From Planctomycetota bacterium (lineage in GTDB: Bacteria > Planctomycetota > PLA2 > JAEUHO01): a stretch of DNA of 33,174 bases. Under the pieces are notes generated by a model. The model did not search any database. It was not told the DNA's origin and saw nothing but the letters and a program-made list of their open reading frames with translations. Made by a program: the position numbers and the translations under genes. The stretch covers positions 1 to 33,174 of the forward strand of contig JAJDEN010000004.1 in NCBI GenBank assembly GCA_029259775.1. The letters run 5' to 3'. Each line of letters opens with the position of its first letter. The first letter of the stretch is position 1. Positions 6,739 to 14,836 of the stretch are shown here, piece after piece.

Positions 6739-9594
6739 CTACCGCCCCCGGAGAGTTCTTGCCAGCAACTCCAGACTCGGTGCCGCCCCACGAAGCACCG
6801 ACTGTGCATAGTCCCGGAGTAGCCGATCCTCGGCGGCTGCGATTGCCTGCACCACCACGCTGGGAAGACTCTCGAGCGCCTCATCGCGCGAGAGTGGTTT
6901 GGTCCCAAGCTTCTTTGCGAGCCTGCCGTACGCTTTGGCCCAGTGGTGGTTTCGTCTCCGTATTGAGTGTGGATACAAGCGCTCACACACGCGGAGGGCC
7001 AGACCGGCGTACTGAGGCAAGTCTCGTCCTTCTGCAATCTCGAGTAGCTTCCCCCCGATTGCACCGATGGCCGCACTCGCATTGCGCAGTCCGACAGCCC
7101 CGGCGTTCACCTGATCCGAAATCGACAGGCCAAGCAATGCGATGTTGTCATCAATGCGACCAGCCTTCCCATGACACGCGCCGAGTTCCGTGAGCATGCC
7201 TCGCCCAACCCGCTTCCAATCGCTCTTGTCCGCCGCCCCAGCAAGAGCCTCCCCTAAGATCTCCGTGGCCGCATCTGGCTCCCCGGCCTCGCGGTAGGTG
7301 TTGGCCCTCGTCACCGCCAGTACGAGCAGTTGCGGTTCTGCACGCTGGGCCTCATCAGCGACAGCAAGCCCGATTTCCTTGGCTCGTTCAGCAGACAGCC
7401 CGAACGACTGGAGACCGCCTAGGACAGTCGGCCCGGAGTTCATCACCTCTCCGTGTGGACTCACGAACAGATCTCGCGCCGTCGATGCGGTCCCGCGAAC
7501 AACATCTAGATAGATTTCCTCAAGATCCTCGCGGATGTCTCCAGCCTCGACTAGCTGGAGCGCGACCTGAGCGATTGCCGGGTGACGAGTTCGCAGCGCC
7601 GAGCCTCCCCCGGTGCCGGCCGCCTCCATCCCCAGCGCGTCACGGATGTCCACCCGTCGTCGCTCTCTTGGAACCCCCAGCAGGTCCGCAACCACGTTCA
7701 AGTCGATCCCATCAATGCCAATTGCGTCGCAAGCCGCCGCATAGAGGAAGGCATGGAGCAGGGTATGCCCGCTCCCGACGCCGTGATCGTCGTCTCCGAG
7801 TCGCCGGAGCATGTTTGCCACATGCGCCTTGAGGCCCTCGGCGCCGAATCTCTTTTCCAAGACGGCTCCGAACAGCGTGCCATCTGAGAGCCCGATATTC
7901 CCGCGACTAGCCGCATGGAGCTCCTTGGCACGACTACCGGCGCTGACGGTCCCCAACTGGCCGAGGCTGCTAGCCGCGAGCCACGCCCCGACGATCTTCT
8001 CAGCATCAGAGGGGCTCAGGCCGAGCTCTGCGCCACGACGCGCAGGTGATGGCCACACAGTCGCCCATTGTGACCATGCTGGCTCTAGGTTTCTCCGGCC
8101 CTTCCGCCAGCGCGCCTTCCAGTCGTTGTCACGCGCTGCGAGAACCCAGTGGACGTTCGTTCGTCCACCGTCTTTGAGGGCCGCGACACATGCCTCCAGC
8201 GACGGGGCGATCTCGTCGGCCTCGTCACTGACGAGCACCCAGCTCTCTTCGCTCGATAGGCCGCTAACAAGGCTCGCGTCCAACTGTGGATCTGCATTGC
8301 GGTCACGGAAGAGAACCCGGTGGCCTGAACGAACTAGGTCGACTGCAATCTGCCGGACGACAGTGCTCTTTCCTTCACCGCCGGCGCCAAGCAGCATGAC
8401 GGCCGTCTGGTCACTAGCTTCTGTGATCGCCTTCACTGACAGTGCAACCACTTCCCGCCGCGGAATCTCCGACTCCGCAGCTTGAGCATGTCGCCAGTCT
8501 GGCTCTCGGCCGTCGTAGTAGAGCCCCAGCTCGGCGGCATCGAGCTCATTCGAGTGCGCGTTCAAGAGCGCCTCATCCACAAGGTGCCAGCCGGCTACGG
8601 GTGTGCTCACAACCGCACCACTCGCATCCGGCTCAGAATCAGCGGAGAAGGGTGCCGCTGCTGTGGACGCTACGCCGCGCGTCGCGCCCGACTCAACGCT
8701 GGCCCGCAAGCGCAGGACGTGGAGCACTGCCAGGACGGCGTTTGAGCAGGCGTATGTACGAAAGAACCCGCCCGACGATCGTTCCAGCTCTGCCTTCGCG
8801 GCGTCACCGTCATCGCTGATTCCTTTGAGGACAACCGCCGGTATCCCGTTCTCATGGGCGGCGCGCATGAATCCGTGAGACTCCATCTCTGCAGAGACCA
8901 ACTTCGGGTGGATCGGTGACGCCACTTCTATGGCGCTGTGGTCAGGTAGCTGGACACGCTTCCGCAAGGCATCCCTGAAGTCCTTGTCTCTGAGTAGAAA
9001 CGGGCCTCCAGCAGTTACCTCAACCACGAGGTGGGGAGGATCTGCGATCTCCTGCGGGACGATCTTGGTCTTGCGGAGCGGATTCACGGCTTCGATCACC
9101 GGCTGAATCACATTCCGGCAGGACGACTGCCAGGGTTCGTAAGTGTGAGCGGAGGTCCGCAACTCTCCGACTGCGGCTTTCATGGCAGGGTCAACTTGGA
9201 ACCCTTGGCTGCGGAATGTGAGTACGCCATCGTGAACTGCAATGTCGTCGTAGCTCAAGACGTGACTTGAGAACGGCACGTCACCTAGCCCTACTTCCGA
9301 CGCGTCCACAGCGGCGGCTATCCCGATGAGGGCAGTGGCGCTGGGGCGTAGGTCTCTTAGCAGTGGCGCAGCGAAGACGCCCATACCTACAGCGCCCAGG
9401 TCGTGGGCGCTTGCGGTTGCCACGCGAAGCACCTCTTCGCCTCCCGCAGAGTAGTCGTACAGGCTGACGCGCCCCTTCAGGCCCGCGCGAGTGCACACGC
9501 TCTCGAGGACAGCGGCAACGACCTGCGCTTCCTCCGTCAGTGCCGTGAGTAGGAGGAGGTCGATCCTAGATTCGAGCGTTCGGCGATTTCCCAT
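6739..9594 (-). CDS. NLR-like protein: nucleoside phosphorylase-type domain + P-loop NTPase + helical repeats
   Basis: 951 residues. Residues ~10-300 form a phosphorylase/nucleosidase-like domain (LLLLTALTEEAQVVAAVL at the start; AEMESHGF near 235 with the catalytic-type Glu; KGISDDGD near 258 with the acid/base-type Asp). A linker follows, then an NTPase with Walker A LLGAGGEGKST near 400 and Walker B WVLVSDEADE near 456. The C-terminal 300 residues are helical and TPR-like. Nucleosidase domains fused to STAND/NLR-type ATPases are known bacterial immune effectors, some of which destroy ATP on infection. I infer a similar abortive role here. The ATG at 9594 has a weak ribosome site, with a TAGACT promoter-like element close by. 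The gene is transcribed away from the helicase gene and converges with the rep operon. Confidence 0.75.
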   Translation of the reverse strand: MGNRRTLESRIDLLLLTALTEEAQVVAAVLESVCTRAGLKGRVSLYDYSAGGEEVLRVATASAHDLGAVGMGVFAAPLLRDLRPSATALIGIAAAVDASEVGLGDVPFSSHVLSYDDIAVHDGVLTFRSQGFQVDPAMKAAVGELRTSAHTYEPWQSSCRNVIQPVIEAVNPLRKTKIVPQEIADPPHLVVEVTAGGPFLLRDKDFRDALRKRVQLPDHSAIEVASPIHPKLVSAEMESHGFMRAAHENGIPAVVLKGISDDGDAAKAELERSSGGFFRTYACSNAVLAVLHVLRLRASVESGATRGVASTAAAPFSADSEPDASGAVVSTPVAGWHLVDEALLNAHSNELDAAELGLYYDGREPDWRHAQAAESEIPRREVVALSVKAITEASDQTAVMLLGAGGEGKSTVVRQIAVDLVRSGHRVLFRDRNADPQLDASLVSGLSSEESWVLVSDEADEIAPSLEACVAALKDGGRTNVHWVLAARDNDWKARWRKGRRNLEPAWSQWATVWPSPARRGAELGLSPSDAEKIVGAWLAASSLGQLGTVSAGSRAKELHAASRGNIGLSDGTLFGAVLEKRFGAEGLKAHVANMLRRLGDDDHGVGSGHTLLHAFLYAAACDAIGIDGIDLNVVADLLGVPRERRRVDIRDALGMEAAGTGGGSALRTRHPAIAQVALQLVEAGDIREDLEEIYLDVVRGTASTARDLFVSPHGEVMNSGPTVLGGLQSFGLSAERAKEIGLAVADEAQRAEPQLLVLAVTRANTYREAGEPDAATEILGEALAGAADKSDWKRVGRGMLTELGACHGKAGRIDDNIALLGLSISDQVNAGAVGLRNASAAIGAIGGKLLEIAEGRDLPQYAGLALRVCERLYPHSIRRRNHHWAKAYGRLAKKLGTKPLSRDEALESLPSVVVQAIAAAEDRLLRDYAQSVLRGAAPSLELLARTLRGR

Positions 9595-9603
9595 TTCGCG
9601 CCT

Positions 9604-9627
9604 AGTCTACCGCCGTGATACCGGCAA
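9604..9627 (-). promoter_or_regulatory. Promoter-like TTGCCG-N12-TAGACT upstream of NLR-like gene
   Basis: On the minus strand TTGCCG (9627-9622) is followed after 12 nt by TAGACT (9609-9604), which ends 9 nt before the ATG. The same arrangement TTGCGC-N12-TAGACT occurs before the Lgt-like gene. The spacing is short for a sigma-70 promoter, so only the TAGACT may be a -10 element. The mRNA leader would be very short. Confidence 0.3.
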
Positions 9628-9661
9628 CGCGTTGCGCGAGCCGAAGACCAGGCCCATGGCT

Positions 9662-9685
9662 ACCCACATCGGAACGGTTGTGGGT
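9662..9685. promoter_or_regulatory. Inverted repeat in the divergent NLR-helicase intergenic region
   Basis: ACCCACA (9662-9668) and TGTGGGT (9679-9685) form a perfect 7-bp inverted repeat with a 10-nt spacer, in the region from which the NLR-like gene and the helicase gene diverge. It could be an operator for a shared regulator. The rest of the region (9595-9856) shows no gene. Confidence 0.35.
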
Positions 9686-9856
9686 CATCGCTCGGCGAGA
9701 GCTGCGCCGCCGTCGGCGGCCCGAGGTGTAGGCCGTCGTCACAAGGCCTTCTGGGGCAGGAGGTTGGGGGCGAGAGAGAGAAATAGGCGCCTCTGTGTCC
9801 GGCATGTACCTGTCGGGTGCTATCGTCTGATGCCAGATGACATCGGAGAATGCCCC

Positions 9857-11887
9857 GTGAGCAATGACAAGACTTGGCTCTCGCTCGACGAGACGGCTGA
9901 CTACCTCGACATGGGGAAGACGGCGCTCTACGCCCTCGCTCGCGAGGGGCGCATCCCCGCGAGCAAGGTTGGCAAGAAGTGGATGTTCGAGCGGGCCAGC
10001 CTCGATGTCTGGATGAGGTCCAGCCAGCCGCCGGAGCTGTACCTGCTCAATCTGGGCTTCGACGCAGAGGGAGAGAACACGCTGCGGGAGCCGCAGCGGG
10101 ACGGCTACGCCCGCGTTCACGAGTTCCTCCGTTCAGGAAAGAACCAGGCAATCATCCAGATCCCCGTTGGCTGCGGCAAGTCGGGGCTCGCGTCGATCCT
10201 CCCACTCGGTCTCGCCGAGGGGCGCGTGCTGGTGATCGCCCCCAACCTCACGATCAAGAGGGAGCTGTTCGATGCAATGGACATCACGAATCGCCGCAAG
10301 TGTTTCTGGCGGAAGGCCAGTGTGCTTTCGGACGTGCAGATGTCCCACGGCCCTCTTGCGTGCACGCTGGACACGGGAAACCTGTCTGTCGCCACGAAGT
10401 CCCACTTGGTCATCACGAACGTCCAACAACTCGCTACGAATCCCGACAAGTGGCTGAAGCGTTTCGACGATGACTTCTTCGACATGATCATTGTGGACGA
10501 AGCCCATCACAGCGCGGCGACTAGCTGGCAGGCTGTGATTGATCGGTTTCCGAGCGCGAAGGTCGTCTTGTTGACCGCTACGCCCTTCAGGAGCGATCGA
10601 CAGGAGCTCGATGGTGAGCTTGTCTACCGGTACTCCTTTCGCAGCGCGACACTCAAGGGCTACATCAAGCGGCTGAAGGCGAGCTACGTTGCCCCGCAGC
10701 AAATCGAGCTCGGGTTTACCGACAAGTCCGGTCAGAGCTACACGCTCGACGAGGTGCTTCAGCTCAAGGAGAAGGACTGGTTCAGTCGGGCGGTGGCGCT
10801 GGCGACCCCGTGCAATGAGCACATCGTCGATAGCAGCTTGGCGAAGCTCGAGGAGCTGCGCGAGAGCGGCACGAATCACCAGCTGGTTGCCGTGGCGTGC
10901 ACAATCAACCATGCGCGCGAGATCCGTTCGCTCTACCGGGAGCGCGGCTACACCGCCGAGGTCATCCACAGCAAGCAGACTCCCGAGAAGGAGGCTGAGG
11001 TGCTCAGGGATCTCCGTAACGGCACACTCGACTGCATCGTCCAGGTGCAGAAGCTGGGCGAGGGCTTCGACCACCCCAAGCTGAGTGTCGCAGCCATCTT
11101 CCGGCCGTTCCGGACGCTCGCCCCGTACATCCAGTTCGTTGGTCGGATCATGCGCGTTGTTGTGCAGAACGATCCGGCGCACCCGGACAACGTGGGACAC
11201 ATCGTGACACACCTTGGAATGAACCTCGATCAGCGCCTCAAGGAGTTCAAGGAGTTCGAGCGCGACGATCAGGCCTTCTGGGAGAAGGTGATCGGCGGCG
11301 CCGAACCCGAAGTCCCTGCGAGTGTCCGCGAGGGGGACGCACGCCTGCGAGTCGGGGAGACGACCGTGGTTCACGGCGAGATCGTCGACAGCCTGTGGGA
11401 AGAGGACTTCACGAGCGCTGAAGACCAGCAAGTGATCGATGATCTCCGGGATCGCATGCGGCTCCTTGGGCTCGACACCAAGGATGTCGAGGAGTTTGTC
11501 AAGAAGGCTCAGCGCGGCGGGATGCGGCGTGGGTCAGCCACCGAGGCCTTTCCCAAGCTTCCGCAGCGCGAGTTGGAGGAGGCCCGGCGCCGCCTGAACG
11601 AGCAAGCACAACGCCTCGCGAAGATCTTGCTCACGCACGTGGATCTGAAGATGACGGGCCGCGAAATCCCCTACAAGTACAAGACGCTGAAGCTGAGCGG
11701 TCGCGACAACTATGTGTGTGCTCTGATGATGGTCAACAAGGAGATCGGGAAACGACTCGGCAAGGAGCGCGACGAGGCGAGCGTGGAGGACTTCAAGGCC
11801 ACCTCGGATGCCCTCGAGGAGGTGCGCAAGTTGCTGGCTCGGCGATTGAGAAAGGCAAAGGCTGACTATGAGCAAAGCGAAGCCTAG
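9857..11887 (+). CDS. SF2 helicase with N-terminal excisionase-type HTH
   Basis: I start at GTG 9857 (MSNDKTWLSLDE), with GGAG at 9845-9848; ATG 9830 is an alternative and the longer frame upstream looks non-coding. The 676 residues begin with a MerR/Xis-like HTH (SLDETADYLDMGKTALYAL, SKVGKKWMFERASLDVWM, residues ~6-55). A DEAD/ResIII-type SF2 helicase follows: motif I VGCGKSG ~104, DEAH box VDEAHHSA ~214, motif III LLTATPF ~240, motif VI QFVGRIMR ~425. The C-terminal 200 residues are charged and coiled (QRELEEARRRLNEQAQRLAK). It probably unwinds or translocates on DNA at sites chosen by the HTH. An HTH_17 fused directly to a helicase is uncommon. The next gene overlaps its end by 20 nt, so they are co-expressed. 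Confidence 0.85.
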   Translation: MSNDKTWLSLDETADYLDMGKTALYALAREGRIPASKVGKKWMFERASLDVWMRSSQPPELYLLNLGFDAEGENTLREPQRDGYARVHEFLRSGKNQAIIQIPVGCGKSGLASILPLGLAEGRVLVIAPNLTIKRELFDAMDITNRRKCFWRKASVLSDVQMSHGPLACTLDTGNLSVATKSHLVITNVQQLATNPDKWLKRFDDDFFDMIIVDEAHHSAATSWQAVIDRFPSAKVVLLTATPFRSDRQELDGELVYRYSFRSATLKGYIKRLKASYVAPQQIELGFTDKSGQSYTLDEVLQLKEKDWFSRAVALATPCNEHIVDSSLAKLEELRESGTNHQLVAVACTINHAREIRSLYRERGYTAEVIHSKQTPEKEAEVLRDLRNGTLDCIVQVQKLGEGFDHPKLSVAAIFRPFRTLAPYIQFVGRIMRVVVQNDPAHPDNVGHIVTHLGMNLDQRLKEFKEFERDDQAFWEKVIGGAEPEVPASVREGDARLRVGETTVVHGEIVDSLWEEDFTSAEDQQVIDDLRDRMRLLGLDTKDVEEFVKKAQRGGMRRGSATEAFPKLPQRELEEARRRLNEQAQRLAKILLTHVDLKMTGREIPYKYKTLKLSGRDNYVCALMMVNKEIGKRLGKERDEASVEDFKATSDALEEVRKLLARRLRKAKADYEQSEA

Positions 11888-12119
11888 AGGGCCGACCCCC
11901 TCGCTCATCGGGGGCACCAATGGAAAGCCGAAGCGCGTCAAGGTCGGCAGACGCTGCGAGTGCTCCCGCTGTCACGACACGCTCCTCAAGGGGCAAGGGT
12001 GCGTTGACATTCCGAAGCTGGGCACTGGGTTCGCCACCTCTCGGCGTGTCTGCGAAGAGTGCTTCGAGGGCATCCTCGACAAGACGCAGTCTGACCTAGA
12101 CGCCCTTCGTCCAGGCTAG
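11868..12119 (+). CDS. Small zinc-ribbon-type protein coupled to helicase
   Basis: ATG at 11868 lies 20 nt inside the end of the helicase gene. The 83 residues have a basic N-terminus, then a C-x-C-x2-C pair (CECSRCHD) and a second C-x2-C (CEECFEG) about 35 residues later, a likely single zinc-binding domain. The overlap implies a partner of the helicase. The family is not recognised. It ends 82 nt before the 3' end of the oppositely oriented nuclease gene. Confidence 0.65.
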   Translation: MSKAKPRGPTPSLIGGTNGKPKRVKVGRRCECSRCHDTLLKGQGCVDIPKLGTGFATSRRVCEECFEGILDKTQSDLDALRPG

Positions 12120-12201
12120 GTGCCGAGCGTGAGCGGGTTCCTGGCCCGCCACTCAATCACGACCTAGGGTGGGCCCGGGCGCCCCGTTGTGGCCAGCGCG
12201 C

Positions 12202-13101
12202 CTACTTGTCGGACTTCTCGCCGCCTTCCGGAGGAAAGTCCACGCGCAGAGTGCTCGTCATGTCGTGGCCGACATCGAAGTCGTACTCCGCGTGCTCCGT
12301 GTGCGTCTCGCCACCGGGCGTGTAGTACCGGACGAACCGGTCAGCTAGGCGGGTCTCCTTCAGCATGCGCACGCGCAGGGCGATGTGAATGGACTTCACA
12401 TCCGTGTTGCCCCGGGTGGTGGGCATGTATGCGTACGCAGGCGGAAACGTCGCGCGGAAGGTCTTGTCGAGTGCGGGGCCGTTGGGCTCCAGGCCCTCTT
12501 CGAGGCCATCACCCGCATTGGCGAGAAGGTCCCGAATCGAAATGCTCTCATCGGTTCCGCGACGGAACAGGATGGGAGCATCCTCTTCTGCGGAGACACG
12601 TGCGATGTGCTCCTCGGAGATCTCACGCCGGTCCGTGTCGTCGTCGCTCAGGTAGAACTCGACGGCCCACTTCCCCGTCTCCCAGTCGGTCGTCATCATT
12701 GTGACGAACATGGCGTGACGGCACCAGTGATCGATGTCGTCGCCGGTGACCTCATCGACTTGGCGAAGTTCGATGCGATGTAGCTCAGCGAGATTCCGCG
12801 CACCCTCCGAGAATGGCGTCGCTGAAACTGCGATTACGCGGTCGGCCGCGACGTCATCGGCCTTCGTCACCAGTTGCTCGATCCAAGGCGAGCCCTGTGT
12901 CCCGGCGCGCTTGCGACACTCGATCAGCACGAGGAGTCTCGTGGAGCCCGCGCCAACCCGGATGGTCGCATCGCACTCGCGCAGCGTCTTCGTATGTCGC
13001 CCACGGATTCGCTCGGGCGACGTCACCTCGGCGTCAGTGCCGGCCAAGCGTTCTTCGATCCTTGCGACGAGTTGCTCGAACGCGGTTGATTCCGTGGTCA
13101 T
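12202..13101 (-). CDS. Restriction-endonuclease-like (PD-(D/E)xK, Mrr-type) protein
   Basis: I start at ATG 13101 (MTTESTAFEQLV); the frame is open to 13386, but that N-terminal part is low-complexity and runs into the serine recombinase start. Of 299 residues, the first 110 form a nuclease fold: Glu near 8, Asp44 in RECDATIRV, then LLVLIECRKRAG (Glu61-x-x-Lys64), followed by WIEQLVTKADDVAADRVIAVS, a typical continuation of Mrr-like endonucleases. The rest (ERGTDE..., FYLSDDDTD) is unassigned. It is expected to be a DNA endonuclease. No methyltransferase is present, so this is not a classical restriction-modification pair. It converges on the helicase/Zn-ribbon operon. Confidence 0.75.
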   Translation of the reverse strand: MTTESTAFEQLVARIEERLAGTDAEVTSPERIRGRHTKTLRECDATIRVGAGSTRLLVLIECRKRAGTQGSPWIEQLVTKADDVAADRVIAVSATPFSEGARNLAELHRIELRQVDEVTGDDIDHWCRHAMFVTMMTTDWETGKWAVEFYLSDDDTDRREISEEHIARVSAEEDAPILFRRGTDESISIRDLLANAGDGLEEGLEPNGPALDKTFRATFPPAYAYMPTTRGNTDVKSIHIALRVRMLKETRLADRFVRYYTPGGETHTEHAEYDFDVGHDMTSTLRVDFPPEGGEKSDK

Positions 13102-13230
13102 GGTGAGAGGGTATCTCGCGGGCCGGTCGGGTGCTGCATGTGACGCCGCACCTGTCCCGCCCGCCGGATTCGAGACTACCGCCCACCGGCGCGCCGATCC
13201 GGGGCTTCGGGGGAGCCGACGCGCGTCGTG

Positions 13231-13250
13231 CCACAACGGGTCGGTTGTGG
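13231..13250. promoter_or_regulatory. Inverted repeat upstream of serine recombinase start
   Basis: CCACAAC (13231-13237) and GTTGTGG (13244-13250) form a perfect 7-bp inverted repeat with a 6-nt loop, ending at the GGGAG ribosome site for ATG 13263. As an operator or mRNA hairpin it could control the recombinase-xis-int module. The adjacent region to 13101 is the divergent start of the nuclease gene. Confidence 0.4.
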
Positions 13251-13262
13251 GAGCTTGCCGGG

Positions 13263-13370
13263 ATGAGCCCGCGCAATCCCACCGCAGGATCCCGCCTCCT
13301 CGGATACGTCCGCGTTTCGACTGACGAGCAGGCGCAGAAGGGCCTCTCTCTACTGGCACAGCGCGAGCGG
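13263..13370 (+). pseudogene. Serine recombinase, N-terminal piece (split by inversion)
   Basis: ATG 13263 (GGGAG ribosome site at 13249-13253) opens MSPRNPTAGSRLLGYVRVSTDEQAQ...LLAQRER. It contains the catalytic Ser of the resolvase VRVSTDEQ motif. After Arg-Glu-Arg at 13362-13370 the similarity stops abruptly and the frame continues with unrelated residues (LGHEPP...). The missing body is on the opposite strand at 14147-14836 and also begins at RER. Restored, the product would be 262 residues. Confidence 0.85.
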
Positions 13371-13841
13371 CTCGGCCACGAGCCACCGACCGAACTGCCT
13401 CAAGGCCTGGTGACGCTTGTTATGGCTTCGGGCCGAGAGTCCCCGCCGCCGCACCTTCGCCAGCCACTTGGCGGCACTGACCGAATCCAGACAACCCAAA
13501 TGCTTCGCCTCCGCGTCCTCAACGAAGGCGCGGAGGTGCTCCATCCGCTCCCTTACGTGGGCCTCAGTGCTTCCCTTGGAGCGCAGGACGACTTCGAAGT
13601 CGTCCACATGCTCACTGAGGGGTCGGCGCTGATGCTCAAGGTAGGAGTCCCGCCCGCCGACAGCGGCCAACTCCGCTTCGCTCACGAGCGCCCTTGCTAC
13701 GCGCTCTGCGGCTTTCCTGTCGCGGCAGCCGGTTGACTTGCGGAGTCTCTTCCCCTGCACCGTCGCGCGGACCCAGTAGGGCCCCCAAGTCTTCCGCTCG
13801 CCGGTTTCCGGATTCCTGTGCTTGTTGCGGTAGAGCTTCAC
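13350..13841 (-). pseudogene. Tyrosine integrase, N-terminal half (split by inversion)
   Basis: 163 residues on the minus strand, beginning MKLYRNKHRNPETGERKTW. It contains the arm-binding/SAM-like N-terminal region of a tyrosine integrase (GCRDRKAAERVARALV; then the core-binding helix LSARSHNKRHQALRQFGRW). The homologous part ends at LVAEP (Pro codon at 13370-13368), after which only LALCQ precedes a stop. The catalytic half lies on the plus strand from 14828. Restored by re-inversion, the join reads LVAEP-FASLPRLNEQ, with no frame change. Confidence 0.88.
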
Positions 13842-13874
13842 GTCTTCCTCCTTCCGATTGGCCGTCAGTTGGGC

Positions 13875-14057
13875 CTAGTCAGCCCGCCGCGAGTTGCTGA
13901 TGAATGCGTCCAGGTCGTCGCGACGAATGCGCAGGCAGCGCGCCGAGAAGCGAACCACCGGGATCGCGCGGTTAGCGAGGTAGTCCTGAACCGTGCGCCT
14001 GCTGACGTTCAGCAGGGTGGCCACCTCGTTTACAGTCAAGAGTCGAGCGTCGTTCAT
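13875..14057 (-). CDS. Excisionase-like HTH protein
   Basis: I choose ATG 14057 (MNDARLLTVNEV) because AAGGAG lies 6 nt upstream on the minus strand; the frame is open to 14150, where it would overlap the recombinase stop as ATGA. The 60 residues fit a MerR/excisionase-like winged helix (LTVNEVATLLNVSRRTVQDY, then VVRFSARCLRIRRDDLDAFI). These proteins bend att DNA and bias the integrase toward excision. The gene lies inside the inverted segment, intact, between the two split recombinase genes. Confidence 0.82.
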   Translation of the reverse strand: MNDARLLTVNEVATLLNVSRRTVQDYLANRAIPVVRFSARCLRIRRDDLDAFISNSRRAD

Positions 14058-14146
14058 GAGTGTCTCCTTCGCAGCGACTTGCTGCGTCTGCTGACTCATA
14101 GCGCGTGGTGTCGCCAATGCCTGGGAGCCAGACGATTCAGTGAGTC

Positions 14147-14836
14147 TCATGACGCGCCCTCCGTCGCCGCACGGCGTCGGTCATGGCTGCGGAGGATCGC
14201 GGCGACGGTGTTTGCGGCCCATGGCCTGCCTGTGCGGGGGTTCCCGATTCCCTGCTCGTTGAGGAGGCGCGCGGTCTTGTAGGCCCCATTTCCCTCGCCG
14301 CGCAAGCAGAGCATCTGGCGCAGGATCCGCTGCTCCGGGTGATGCTCGACGAACTGAGAACGGTCTCCCGCACGCACCTCCGTCGCGTCGCTTCCCTCTA
14401 GACGGAATCCAAACGGTATGAAGCGTGACCGCGCCCTGCCTTGGCGCGCGACCTGATCCATGCCGAGCTTGGTCCGCTCGCCGATCTGCTCTCGCTCCAT
14501 CTGGGCAAGCGCGGCGAGGATCGTTACGACGAGGCGCCCGGTGGCGCTGCCGGTGTCCAGCGACTCCGAGACCGAGACCAGCCGCCAGCCCCGCCCAGCC
14601 GACTCCTCGACCAGATCGAGGGTGTGCCGCGTCGAGCGGGCCAGACGGTCCAGCTTCAGGACAACTACGCCGTCAGCCTGCCCGGCCTTGAGGGCCTTGA
14701 GGACTCGCGCGAGAGCGGGGCGACGATGGGGCGCAAGCTTGCCGGACAGACCCGCGTCCTCCTCGACGGCAACCAGGTCGTAGCCGTGGGCAACCGCATG
14801 CGCAGCGAGGGGCGGGCGCCCCTCGATCCGTTCGCG
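14147..14836 (-). pseudogene. Serine recombinase, body without catalytic Ser (split by inversion)
   Basis: The frame opens at 14875, but the first 13 codons (up to KRRER) belong to the antisense of integrase sequence. From Arg-Glu-Arg at 14836 the sequence reads as a serine recombinase lacking only its N-terminus: AHGYDLVAVEEDAGLSGKL, VVVLKLDRLARSTRHTLDL, SLDTGSATGRLVVTILAAL, QMEREQIGERTK, and a C-terminal recombinase domain (TARLLNEQGIGNPRTGRPW). The catalytic Ser is at 13263-13370 on the other strand. As it stands it should be inactive. The stop at 14147 abuts the xis gene region. Confidence 0.88.

Larger units (their letters stand above)
13362..14836. other. Inverted segment (~1.47 kb) with 9-bp imperfect inverted repeats at its ends
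   Basis: CGCGAGCGG at 13362-13370 and CCGTTCGCG at 14828-14836 are inverted repeats with one mismatch. The segment between them is in reverse orientation relative to the element: re-inverting it restores the serine recombinase (RER|IEG join) and the tyrosine integrase (LVAEP|FASL join), with the excisionase between them, all on the plus strand. The restored order would be serine recombinase, xis, integrase, att, with an ATGA region linking recombinase end and xis upstream region. All pieces are still open, so the inversion is recent, reversible, or an assembly fault. Confidence 0.85.

Noticed and set aside
10133..11431. 432-codon minus-strand open frame opposite the helicase
   Set aside because: All helicase motifs are on the plus strand; the minus translation has no recognisable domain.
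9857..13101. Classical restriction-modification system
   Set aside because: A helicase and a nuclease are present but no methyltransferase or specificity subunit is found in the element.
12202..13386. Longer N-terminus for the PD-(D/E)xK gene, up to 13386
   Set aside because: The extra residues are low-complexity and overlap the serine recombinase start and its upstream inverted repeat; ATG 13101 starts the conserved domain.
14441..14827. N-terminal 129 codons of the long open frame leading into the integrase catalytic half
   Set aside because: They are antisense to a clear serine recombinase body and show no integrase similarity; the frame is open by chance in GC-rich DNA.
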